A DNA stretch of 8,754 bases from Bacteroidales bacterium (GCA_016281475.1 JAEEIS010000009.1:1-8754), one strand, 5' to 3'; shown: positions 1 through 5,387, numbered from the stretch's first letter. Notes: generated from the sequence alone by a model not told the origin. Numbers and translations: made by a program.

Positions 1-1305
1 AAACAGGATGGCGAGTACCCACATGGCGACAGAGATTTTCTTGAACTTGCCGCAGAAGGCATTGATGACCACGTAGGCAATCATGCCGATGAGGATACCG
101 TCGCTGATGCTGTAGCACAGAGGCATCAAGATGATGGTGAGGAATGCGGGGATCGACTCGCTGAAGTCGTCGAGGTCAATCTCCTTGATGGGGCTCAGCA
201 TCATCAGACCCACGATGACCAACGCGGCCGTGGTGGCTGCCGAAGGAATGTGGGTGAAGATAGGCGCAAAGAACAGGGCGATGGCGAAGCAGCAGGCCGT
301 AGTGAAGGCCGTGAGGCCCGTGCGACCGCCGGCTCCTACGCCAGCTGCGCTCTCCACATAGGTGGTAGTGGTCGAAGTACCCAAGCAGGCACCGCAGGTG
401 GTAGCCACGGCGTCGGCCATAAACACCTTGTTGATGCCGTCGATGTTGCCCTTCTCATCCACCATACCCGCCTTCTGCGAAACGCCGATAACCGTGCCCA
501 TGGTGTCGAACATATCGATAAAGAGGAAGGTAAACAGCACCACCAGCATGTCGAGCGAGAGCACCTCGTTCCACTGGAACTGGCAGAAGATAGGAGCCAC
601 CGAAGGAGGCACATCCACCACGCGGTCGAACGTAGTCAGCGCTCCCACGCCCCCGTCGCCCAGCTGCCACACAGGCAGCATGCCCAGCAGGGCGGTGACG
701 ATGATACCGATAAGGATATTGCCAGGCACCTTCAGGATAAGCAGCACGCCCGTGATAACGATGCCGATGATAGCCAGCAAGGCAGTGCCGTGGCAGATGT
801 CGCCAAGACCCACCAGCGTAGCATCATTATTGACGATGATGCCGCCATTCTTCAGGCCGATAAAGGCGATAAACAAGCCGATACCTGCACCGATAGCGTG
901 GCGCAAATTCAGCGGGATAGCATCCACAATCCACTGACGAACCTTGGTAAGCGTAAGGATGATAAAGATAATACCCTCCATAAAGATAGCCGTGAGGGCA
1001 AACTGCCACGAGTGGCCCATGCCCAGGCACACGCCGAACACAAAGAAAGCGTTCAGTCCCATGCCGGGAGCCAGTGCGAAGGGCTTCTTAGCGTAGATAG
1101 CCATCACCAGCGTACCGATAATGGCGGCCAGTGCCGTGGCGGTAAAGACGGCATTCGTGGGCATGCCCTGGTCGGCAAGCGCACTGAATATGCCTGGGTT
1201 GACAGCCAGAATATAAGCCATTGCCAAGAACGTAGTGATACCGGCAACGATTTCCGTCCTGATGCTGTTTTCGGTGGAATCAAATCCAAAACATTTCTTC
1301 AACAT
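1..1305 (-). CDS. NCS2-family purine nucleobase permease (AzgA/PbuG-like), C-terminus cut by window edge
   Basis: The reading frame is open for 435 codons from the ATG at 1305 to base 1, with no stop inside the window. The product is a polytopic inner-membrane protein of the AzgA-like branch of NCS2 transporters, which take up adenine, guanine or hypoxanthine by proton symport. Family signatures are clear: an N-terminus of the MLKKxFGFD type followed by RTEIVAGITTFLAMAYILAVNP; GMGLNAFF at residues 81-88; DMFDTMGT at 264-271 in the substrate-site helix; and ESAAGVGAGGRTG at 318-330. Hydrophobic helices recur along the whole length. Relatives are about 430-445 residues, so only a few residues should be missing. 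It lies 94 bp downstream of the DUF5020 gene on the same strand with no strong promoter match between them, so co-transcription is likely. No Shine-Dalgarno is seen before the start. Which purine is carried cannot be read from the sequence. Confidence 0.95.
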   Translation of the reverse strand, partial: MLKKCFGFDSTENSIRTEIVAGITTFLAMAYILAVNPGIFSALADQGMPTNAVFTATALAAIIGTLVMAIYAKKPFALAPGMGLNAFFVFGVCLGMGHSWQFALTAIFMEGIIFIILTLTKVRQWIVDAIPLNLRHAIGAGIGLFIAFIGLKNGGIIVNNDATLVGLGDICHGTALLAIIGIVITGVLLILKVPGNILIGIIVTALLGMLPVWQLGDGGVGALTTFDRVVDVPPSVAPIFCQFQWNEVLSLDMLVVLFTFLFIDMFDTMGTVIGVSQKAGMVDEKGNIDGINKVFMADAVATTCGACLGTSTTTTYVESAAGVGAGGRTGLTAFTTACCFAIALFFAPIFTHIPSAATTAALVIVGLMMLSPIKEIDLDDFSESIPAFLTIILMPLCYSISDGILIGMIAYVVINAFCGKFKKISVAMWVLAILF

Positions 1306-1334
1306 AGTTTAAAGGATTTAAAAGGTTTGAAAGG

Positions 1335-1396
1335 TGAGAATTGAAATCACAAGGTCGTCCCCGCGAGGTTTCAATTTTCAATTTTCAATTTTCTAT
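1335..1396 (-). repeat. Heptamer tandem repeat and hairpin between the DUF5020 and permease genes
   Basis: On the plus strand TTTCAAT occurs three times exactly (1369-1375, 1376-1382, 1383-1389), followed by a degenerate copy, TTTCTAT, at 1390-1396. The first copies are complementary to 1335-1346 (TGAGAATTGAAA), giving a 12-bp arm pair with one imperfect position and a 22-nt loop. No T-tract follows the stem in the direction of transcription, so it is not a typical intrinsic terminator. It could be an mRNA-stability or attenuation element between the two genes, or simply a microsatellite-like intergenic repeat. Confidence 0.6.
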
Positions 1397-1399
1397 TTC

Positions 1400-2161
1400 T
1401 TAGAATCCCCACTTAATACCGAGGCAAGGACGCACCGTCCAACCGAGGTCGGCACCAGCGAAGTTGTGAGCAATCTCAATCTCGCCGCCGATATTCAGAT
1501 TGTCGCAGTTAAAGTGGCGACCCACCTGATACCACAGCTGAGGCTCGGTCAAGAAAGTGGTGGTCGTCTTGGTGCCGTCGGCCCACATATTGTTCTCCCA
1601 CCAGAAATCGGCGAAGCCGCAGAAGCTCAAGCCGCGCACGCCAAAGAGGTTATCCAAACCCCACACGGCGGTAAACTGCAGGGGAACGTCGGCGGTCTTG
1701 TCAAAGCCCGCCTTCGTGCCGCGGATATTCTTATACAGCACCTCGAGGGTCAGACGCTGGCTGAAGTCGTTGTTAGCGATAAAATACTCGATACCGGCGA
1801 GCCAGGCGTTGTTCACGGGATAGCCGCCCCAACCGAGGGCACCCAGGTCGTAGATACCGTTACCGCCGTTCCATTCCACGTGGAGGCTGAGGTTATTGAC
1901 GAAATTGTCGCCAATGCTAGTGTTGCGACCCCAGAAATTGATAGTACGGGCAATCTCAGCGTAGAAATCCGTAGGAGCGATGTTATTGGTGTGGTAGATA
2001 TCCACGAAGAAGAAAGTGCTTCCCCAATTGTCGCCCTTAAACATCTCGAGGGTTGTGGTCATGTGTTTGCGACCGAAGTCGTACATCTCTTGGATGTTGG
2101 TCTGAGCCTTAACACCAACGAATGCCAGCAGCAGAGCTGCAATCAATACGGTTTTTTTCAT
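1400..2161 (-). CDS. DUF5020-family outer-membrane beta-barrel protein (Tsx-like), putative nucleoside/nucleobase channel
   Basis: This is a 253-residue protein with a clear signal peptide (MKKTVLIAALLLAFVGVKAQ; cleavage probably after residue 18 or 20). The mature part opens with NIQEMYDFGR and a KHMTTTLEMF / STFFFVDIYH block, which I recognise as DUF5020, a Bacteroidetes family I place with the Tsx-like outer-membrane channels. Alternating polar and aromatic strands, many Gly, Trp, Asn and Phe residues, and a C-terminal Phe (GIKWGF) fit an outer-membrane barrel. It is the first gene after the promoter at 2235-2265 and is followed by a purine permease, so it may carry nucleosides or nucleobases over the outer membrane; that role is inferred from context. 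The ATG at 2161 is the only start that keeps the whole signal peptide. Family assignment is fairly sure, substrate is not. Confidence 0.88.
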   Translation of the reverse strand: MKKTVLIAALLLAFVGVKAQTNIQEMYDFGRKHMTTTLEMFKGDNWGSTFFFVDIYHTNNIAPTDFYAEIARTINFWGRNTSIGDNFVNNLSLHVEWNGGNGIYDLGALGWGGYPVNNAWLAGIEYFIANNDFSQRLTLEVLYKNIRGTKAGFDKTADVPLQFTAVWGLDNLFGVRGLSFCGFADFWWENNMWADGTKTTTTFLTEPQLWYQVGRHFNCDNLNIGGEIEIAHNFAGADLGWTVRPCLGIKWGF

Positions 2162-2234
2162 AATGATAGTTTTTAATTGATAATAATTGGTTTATAAGAT
2201 TTTTTTAACAATATATCCCACCTAAAAATCACTG

Positions 2235-2265
2235 CAAATGTACACAAAGAAATTGACTCGGCAAA
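2235..2265 (-). promoter_or_regulatory. Bacteroidetes-type promoter for the DUF5020-permease unit
   Basis: On the minus strand a -33 TTTG (2265-2262) is followed after exactly 19 bp by TACATTTG (2242-2235), a full match to the -7 consensus TAnnTTTG. Transcription should start near 2228-2231, leaving a leader of about 70 nt that is A/T-rich and has no Shine-Dalgarno before the ATG at 2161. Confidence 0.8.
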
Positions 2266-2339
2266 ATTTTTAACTTTTGCCCAAGCGAGAGCAAAAGGCA
2301 AATTACGCAGTATTTGTCTTTTGCCGAGCGCAGCAAAAG
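2260..2339. repeat. Alternating GCAAAAG/CTTTTGC palindromes next to the DUF5020 promoter
   Basis: Two related palindromes occur in tandem: CTTTTGC (2274-2280), 10-nt loop, GCAAAAG (2291-2297); and CTTTTGC (2318-2324), 8-nt loop, GCAAAAG (2333-2339). Their loops are alike (CCAAGCGAGA and CGAGCGCA) and their centres are about 43 bp apart. A further GGCAAAA at 2260-2266 overlaps the -33 box and can pair with TTTTGCC at 2275-2281. They could be operator sites for the purine unit or members of a family of interspersed intergenic repeats. The sequence alone does not decide. Confidence 0.6.
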
Positions 2340-2448
2340 TCTGCTGCCCCAAGGCACCCCCATGCAGCACACCCTGCGCAATCATTATCTATATGTACAC
2401 TCATGCAACATTTGTTCTGTGCCACAAAACAAATATTTCCATTTTTAT

Positions 2449-2479
2449 TCTGTAGTATTGAATACTTTTTGTATTTTTG
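2449..2479 (+). promoter_or_regulatory. Bacteroidetes-type promoter, plus strand, before a short transcript
   Basis: TATTTTTG at 2472-2479 fully matches TAnnTTTG. Nineteen bp upstream stands TCTG (2449-2452), which matches the TTTG consensus at 3 of 4 positions. The predicted start is about 2483. A strong terminator stands at 2589-2649, so the expected RNA is about 165-170 nt. Confidence 0.55.
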
Positions 2480-2500
2480 CATATTGAAAAGGCTTTCATC

Positions 2501-2590
2501 GTGACAAGAGACGAGGAAACCACCATCAACGAAGGAGGCTTATCCATTGAGATAGTCCCAGTGTGGAAATTCCGAAGCATTGATACATGA
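2501..2590 (+). CDS. Candidate small ORF, 29 codons from GTG (up to 35 if an upstream non-ATG start is used)
   Basis: The frame reads VTRDEETTINEGG then LSIEIVPVWKFRSIDT and stops at TGA 2588-2590, directly at the base of a terminator. The open frame goes back through EKAFI to ATT at 2483, close to the predicted transcription start. There is no ATG, so a start would have to be GTG (2501) or an unusual leaderless ATT (2483). The composition, an acidic middle followed by a hydrophobic IEIVPVW stretch, looks more protein-like than random, and the stop-terminator arrangement is typical of a real gene end. I do not recognise a family. It could also be the remnant of a larger gene or a chance frame within a small RNA. 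Confidence 0.28.
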   Translation: MTRDEETTINEGGLSIEIVPVWKFRSIDT

Positions 2591-2649
2591 AGCTGATACC
2601 CATAACGTATGTTTTTTGCTTTACACAATACGTTTTATCAGCTTCTTTT
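2589..2649 (+). terminator. Intrinsic terminator, plus strand
   Basis: GAAGCTGATA (2589-2598) pairs perfectly with TATCAGCTTC (2636-2645). Inside it AACGTAT (2604-2610) pairs with ATACGTT (2628-2634), with a 17-nt loop. TTTT (2646-2649) and further T-rich sequence follow on the plus strand only, so it works for rightward transcription. Confidence 0.75.
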
Positions 2650-2650
2650 A

Positions 2651-2789
2651 TTGTATCTCACTTACGCATTTGTCGGAAGAAACGAATTTACCCAATTACG
2701 AAAAAAGAGTTTTCAAAAAGCAATAAAATATAGGAGGATTTAACCTCTCCCAAAAATAAACCGTTGATTTATAGTTCTACAAAACGAAA
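2651..2789. other. AT-rich spacer without a gene
   Basis: No plausible coding frame was found. A weak minus-strand promoter-like pair exists (TATTTTTG at 2758-2751 with TTTG at 2783-2780), but its 21-bp spacing is off the 19-bp norm seen elsewhere in this window. A short inverted repeat, GAGG/CCTC, lies at 2734-2747 and is too weak to name. Confidence 0.5.
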
Positions 2790-2936
2790 GTCACAAAAGT
2801 CACATGTCACATGCATATGCTTTTGTTATCGGGGATGGGTCTATAATAATAATATAATAATAATAAATTATTATTATATTATTATAGGCGGTATTCAAGA
2901 GCCAAAAACCATTGCATGTGACTTGTGACTTGTGAC
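2790..2936. repeat. Inverted arrays of GTCACA / TGTGAC flanking an AT-only hairpin
   Basis: GTCACA occurs at 2790-2795, 2799-2804 and 2806-2811. The reverse complement TGTGAC occurs at 2917-2922, 2924-2929 and 2931-2936 with an exact 7-bp period. The two groups form a long inverted repeat: 2798-2815 against 2913-2930 pairs at 17 of 18 positions. About 97 bp separate the arms, and the middle holds the TAA-repeat hairpin at 2841-2887. The repeats are too short and too close together for a CRISPR array. The arrangement suggests protein binding (iterons or operators) or a cruciform, but no function can be assigned. Confidence 0.75.
2841..2887. repeat. AT-only hairpin built from TAA/TTA repeats
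   Basis: CTATAATAAT (2841-2850) pairs with ATTATTATAG (2878-2887), and 2854-2863 pairs with 2868-2877, with a 3-nt bulge (2851-2853) and a 4-nt loop. The 20-bp stem is almost wholly A/T and has no T-tract beyond it. It is the centre of the larger GTCACA/TGTGAC inverted repeat. Confidence 0.75.
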
Positions 2937-2937
2937 A

Positions 2938-2968
2938 TTTGCGCAAACCATTGACTACTATAAATTTG
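2938..2968 (+). promoter_or_regulatory. Bacteroidetes-type promoter, plus strand, abutting the TGTGAC array
   Basis: TTTG (2938-2941), a spacer of exactly 19 bp, and TAAATTTG (2961-2968) match the consensus fully. The third TGTGAC repeat ends one base before the -33 box, and another GTCACA/TGTGAC pair lies just downstream of the likely start (about 2972-2975). Such placement is what one expects of operator sites. No conserved gene follows. Confidence 0.6.
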
Positions 2969-2979
2969 CATAATAATCA

Positions 2980-3081
2980 ATGCTTGAGATGTCACATTTG
3001 CTTGTGACTTCTCCAAACGAACTTAACTGCTATTGTACTAAATATCAAACACTTCTCTTGTTATTTGCAAACTGGTGTTAA
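2980..3081 (+). CDS. Candidate 33-residue small ORF after the 2938 promoter
   Basis: The ATG at 2980 lies a few bases after the predicted transcription start and opens a frame MLEMSHLLVTSPNELNCYC and onward to LLLLFANWC, ending at TAA 3079-3081. There is no Shine-Dalgarno, and the first codons overlap the hairpin at 2986-3013. I recognise no family. Position after a perfect promoter is the only support; it may be chance, with the real product being RNA. Confidence 0.18.
   Translation: MLEMSHLLVTSPNELNCYCTKYQTLLLLFANWC
2986..3013. repeat. Hairpin with GTCACA / TGTGAC arms
   Basis: GAGATGTCACA (2986-2996) pairs with TGTGACTTCTC (3003-3013) with one T-T mismatch and a 6-nt loop (TTTGCT). It repeats the hexamers of the arrays at 2790-2936 in inverted order and would sit at about +12 to +40 of the transcript from the 2938 promoter, so it may be a DNA operator or an RNA structure. 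Confidence 0.6.
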
Positions 3082-3225
3082 GAACAGGCCTCGCAATCGT
3101 TTTTTATGCCGAACTCATCAACAAGAAAAACATTTTTCGTTGCACAATTCACACATTCCCCATAAGCCAAAAGAGAGCTTCTTTTTTTTAAAAGTGGGAA
3201 AAGTGACATTTTCTGCTCGAAAAAG
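3082..3225. other. Spacer with no supported gene
   Basis: There is a T6 run at 3098-3103 without a convincing stem, and a weak AAAAGA/TCTTTT stem around 3170-3186 followed by a T-run and then an A-run. Either might end the transcript from 2938, but neither is strong. Short frames on both strands lack credible starts or family features. Confidence 0.4.
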
Positions 3226-3256
3226 TTTGCCATATCGCTATTCCGCACTATCTTTG
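3226..3256 (+). promoter_or_regulatory. Bacteroidetes-type promoter, plus strand, pointing at the helicase 3' end
   Basis: TTTG (3226-3229), 19 bp, TATCTTTG (3249-3256) is a full consensus match. The transcript would begin near 3260 and run against the convergent helicase gene that ends at 3407. No conserved plus-strand gene follows. Confidence 0.65.
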
Positions 3257-3259
3257 CAT

Positions 3260-3400
3260 TCGGAAACGGACGAGAGACGTCCGCTCTCATTGTTCGCACT
3301 TCCGCCGTACCTTCGCTGTAGGTTCGCTGTAGAGTCGCTTCCGGAGGCGAAGGAAAGTAGGAGGTAAGAACTATGAACTATGAAGTATCGGGGCGGCTGC
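3260..3400 (+). ncRNA. Candidate structured RNA downstream of the 3226 promoter
   Basis: The stretch contains CGGACG/CGTCCG (3267-3272 with 3278-3283; 5-nt loop) with an alternative GAGAG/CTCTC pairing (3272-3276 with 3284-3288). It also has two direct copies of TTCGCTGTAG (3312-3321, 3323-3332) inside a CCTTCGC/GCGAAGG stem (3310-3316 with 3347-3353). An AGGAGG at 3359-3364 precedes ATG 3373, but that frame has only 20 codons and ends within the helicase 3' region, so I do not call a gene. No clear terminator is visible. Confidence 0.3.
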
Positions 3401-3418
3401 CAATTCTCAACTCTCAAT
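3368..3418. repeat. Two heptamer repeat patches at the helicase 3' end
   Basis: GAACTAT is repeated at 3368-3374 and 3375-3381 with a variant GAAGTAT at 3382-3388. TCTCAAC and TCTCAAT follow each other at 3405-3411 and 3412-3418. The second patch contains the helicase stop codon (TGA on the minus strand, 3409-3407), so the last codons of the helicase are part of the repeat. Confidence 0.6.
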
Positions 3419-5308
3419 TATTTCGGGGAGGGTGACGAAGTCGCCGTGGGTTTTGACGTGCTCGATGAATTGGGCGTAGAAGCGGTGGCGGCTGAGGGTG
3501 TCGGCGTTGCCGAGGATGATAAGTTTCATGCGGGCGCGAGTGATGGCGACGTTCATGCGGCGGAGGTCGCGTAGGAAGCCGATGGTGCCTTGGTCGTTGT
3601 CGCGCACCATGCTGATAACGATAACGTCGCGTTCCTGCCCTTGGAAGCCGTCGACGCTGTTGACGGTAATCTGCCGACGCAGGGAGCGGAAGAATTTCTG
3701 CCACTTGAGCAGGCGGCGTATGAGGCGCACTTGGGCGCGGTAGGGTGAGATGATGCCGAAGTCGATGCGCTCGTCGTGTATGCGGGTGAGGCCTATCATC
3801 TCGACATAGTCGCGCAGGGTGTGGACGAGGAGGCGCGCCTCCTCGGAGTTGGAGCGGCTGAGGGTGCGGCTTTGGCGCTCGCCGAAATGGCACTGGGAGG
3901 TGTCGAACCAGGTGATGGGCGAGTCGATGGGCGACACAAGGCGGTCGGCCACAGAGGGGTCGGCGGTGAGGTGGCCGTGGTAGAACCAGCGGGAGGGGAA
4001 CTCCATGATGGCGCGGTTCATACGGTACTGGGTGGTGAGGAGCGAGACGCAACGGGGCTTGGCATTGGCGACGCGCTGCATGAGGGTGCGGTCGAGTCCG
4101 CCACGGGCTGCTTGTATGCACTTGACGGTGGGCGGGAGCTGGCAGTGGTCGCCGCTGAAGATGACGCGGTCGGCCTTGAGGATGGCGGCCCAGCAGGCGG
4201 GTTCGAGGGCTTGGGCGGCCTCGTCGATGAAGAGGGTGGAGAAGCGACGGCGGTCGAGGATGCGATAGGCGGAGCCGATAAGGGTGCAGGAGATGACGCG
4301 TGCCTGGTTGAAGAGGTCTTGCTGGATGAGGAGCTCGAGCTGGGTGGCACGGTCGCGGAGCTTGGCAAGGCGGCTTTTGAGCGCGGGGGTGGCGGCACCA
4401 TGGGCCTCGCGCAGGGCGCGGCGGATGGACCACAGCTCGGAGTAGGCGGGGTGGTCGGCATAGCGGCGCTCGTAGCTGCAGTCGAGCATTTCGTTGCTCA
4501 TACGCAAGGGGTTGCCGATGCGCAGGACGGGGACGCCACGGAGCGAGAGCTGCTGGCTGATCCAGTCGACGGCGGCATTGCTGGGGGCGCAGACGAGCAC
4601 CTGGGTTTCGCGTTGGAGGGTTTCGATGATGGCTTCGACGAGGGTGGTGGTCTTGCCGGTGCCGGGAGGGCCGTGGACGATGGCCACCCCTTGTGCCTCG
4701 ACGACCTGCTGAACGGCATCCTGCTGGCTGGGGTTGAGCCAGGGGAAGGAGAGTCGGGGCAGGGAGCGGAAGGCGGGTTGGAGCGGGCCTATGAGGGTGT
4801 CGCGCAGGCGGATGAAGCGCTCGTCGGTGCTGCGCATGGCGGCGGAGAGGGCGTCGAGCATGACGCGGTAGCTGGTGGTGTCGACACAGAGGCGCACGCC
4901 CAAGAGACGTGCCTCGGCATGGGCGCGGAGCGACTGCAGGGCCGAACGGGTGGGGAGGGCTACGGTGAGGGTGCCGACATCGGCCTGCTCGACATGGCAC
5001 TGCATGGGCAGTTCGCGAAGGGAGCCGTCGTCGAGGAGGAAGAAGAAGGCGACGGTCTTGCCGGGCTCGAAATCGGAGTCGGTCTCGTCGTCGGAGACTT
5101 CGTAGGAGAGGGTCAGCACCAGTTGGTCGAGGGCGTTGTAGGAGCTGTTGCCCAAGGTGACGGGGTAGCGGCAGTCGGGCTCGTGGACTTGGGTAGCGAA
5201 GTGGGTGGAGGCAAGGGTACGGGCGTGTGCCTCACGCTCGTAGTCCATCTCCATATGCAGCAGCTCGACCAGCCGTTGGAGGGAAGAAATGGGGTTGTTA
5301 TTTTCCAT
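3407..5308 (-). CDS. Upf1/IGHMBP2-like superfamily 1B helicase (AAA_11/AAA_12 domains)
   Basis: With the start at ATG 5308 the product has 633 residues. All SF1 helicase motifs are present in order: LNPSQQDAV (191-199), Walker A GPPGTGKT (213-220), motif Ia APSNAAVD (241-248), Walker B DEAAQ (362-366), motif III GDHCQLPP (386-393), motif IV region QYRM (427-430), motif V VDGFQGQERD (552-561) and motif VI VAITRAR (587-593). DEAAQ and QYRM place it with Upf1/IGHMBP2-type 5'-to-3' DNA or RNA helicases. The ATPase/helicase function is well supported; the substrate is unknown. An in-frame ATG 30 codons upstream (5398) exists, but the extension would cover the hydrogenase promoter and is Lys/Phe-rich, so I prefer 5308. 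The gene is visibly richer in G+C than its neighbours, and its antisense strand is largely stop-free. It is divergent from the hydrogenase unit and convergent with the promoter at 3226. No clear promoter was found for it. Confidence 0.95.
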   Translation of the reverse strand: MENNNPISSLQRLVELLHMEMDYEREAHARTLASTHFATQVHEPDCRYPVTLGNSSYNALDQLVLTLSYEVSDDETDSDFEPGKTVAFFFLLDDGSLRELPMQCHVEQADVGTLTVALPTRSALQSLRAHAEARLLGVRLCVDTTSYRVMLDALSAAMRSTDERFIRLRDTLIGPLQPAFRSLPRLSFPWLNPSQQDAVQQVVEAQGVAIVHGPPGTGKTTTLVEAIIETLQRETQVLVCAPSNAAVDWISQQLSLRGVPVLRIGNPLRMSNEMLDCSYERRYADHPAYSELWSIRRALREAHGAATPALKSRLAKLRDRATQLELLIQQDLFNQARVISCTLIGSAYRILDRRRFSTLFIDEAAQALEPACWAAILKADRVIFSGDHCQLPPTVKCIQAARGGLDRTLMQRVANAKPRCVSLLTTQYRMNRAIMEFPSRWFYHGHLTADPSVADRLVSPIDSPITWFDTSQCHFGERQSRTLSRSNSEEARLLVHTLRDYVEMIGLTRIHDERIDFGIISPYRAQVRLIRRLLKWQKFFRSLRRQITVNSVDGFQGQERDVIVISMVRDNDQGTIGFLRDLRRMNVAITRARMKLIILGNADTLSRHRFYAQFIEHVKTHGDFVTLPEIIES

Positions 5309-5356
5309 AGTGCAAGAGAGATAACGAAGAAAGGGAAAAAATATTTTTCCGTTTTT

Positions 5357-5387
5357 TTTGTATTTATGGATAAAATGTGTATTTTTG
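5357..5387 (+). promoter_or_regulatory. Bacteroidetes-type promoter of the hydrogenase unit
   Basis: TTTG (5357-5360), a 19-bp spacer and TATTTTTG (5380-5387) match the consensus fully. Transcription should begin near 5391-5394, giving a leader of about 90 nt. Confidence 0.8.

Larger units (their letters stand above)
2483..2650 (+). ncRNA. Candidate small RNA or small-protein mRNA (promoter to terminator)
   Basis: The stretch is bounded by a promoter match ending at 2479 and an intrinsic terminator at 2589-2649, giving a self-contained unit of about 170 nt with no longer gene behind it. I do not recognise it as 6S RNA, SRP RNA, tmRNA or RNase P RNA. An open frame lies inside it and its TGA touches the foot of the terminator, so the unit may instead be an mRNA for a peptide of 29-35 residues. 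Confidence 0.45.

Noticed and set aside
250..1344. Plus-strand 364-codon frame opposite the permease
   Set aside because: The product is His/Gln/Asp-rich without hydrophobic or conserved segments, and the opposite strand encodes a clear NCS2 permease.
1334..2176. Plus-strand 280-codon frame opposite the DUF5020 gene
   Set aside because: It is the antisense shadow of a gene with a signal peptide and a recognisable family start.
2173..2385. Minus-strand 70-codon frame upstream of DUF5020
   Set aside because: It is read through the palindromic repeats and the DUF5020 promoter, so it is best explained as non-coding.
2540..2900. Replication origin
   Set aside because: AT-rich DNA and iteron-like repeats are present, but no cluster of TTATCCACA-like DnaA boxes was found and there is no dnaA, dnaN or replication gene nearby.
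2790..2936. Possible CRISPR array
   Set aside because: The repeat units are 6-7 bp with 1-3 bp between them and change orientation. There are no spacers of CRISPR length and no cas genes.
2790..3013. CRP/FNR-type operator (TGTGA-N6-TCACA)
   Set aside because: The arms are in the opposite order (TCACA-N6-TGTGA) at 2992-3007, and the other copies are tandem rather than CRP-spaced.
3078..3299. Minus-strand 73-codon frame with several Cys residues
   Set aside because: It runs antisense through the promoter at 3226-3256, has no promoter of its own, and shows no recognisable domain despite a zinc-ribbon-like hint near its C-terminus.
3065..3367. Plus-strand 100-codon frame starting at TTG
   Set aside because: It has a weak start, contains the 3226 promoter, and encodes a basic, repetitive tail from the TTCGCTGTAG repeats. 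No family is visible.
3414..5000. Minus-strand 528-codon frame overlapping the helicase in another frame
   Set aside because: It is rich in Pro, Arg and His, as expected of an out-of-frame reading of GC-rich DNA, and overlaps a gene with intact motifs.
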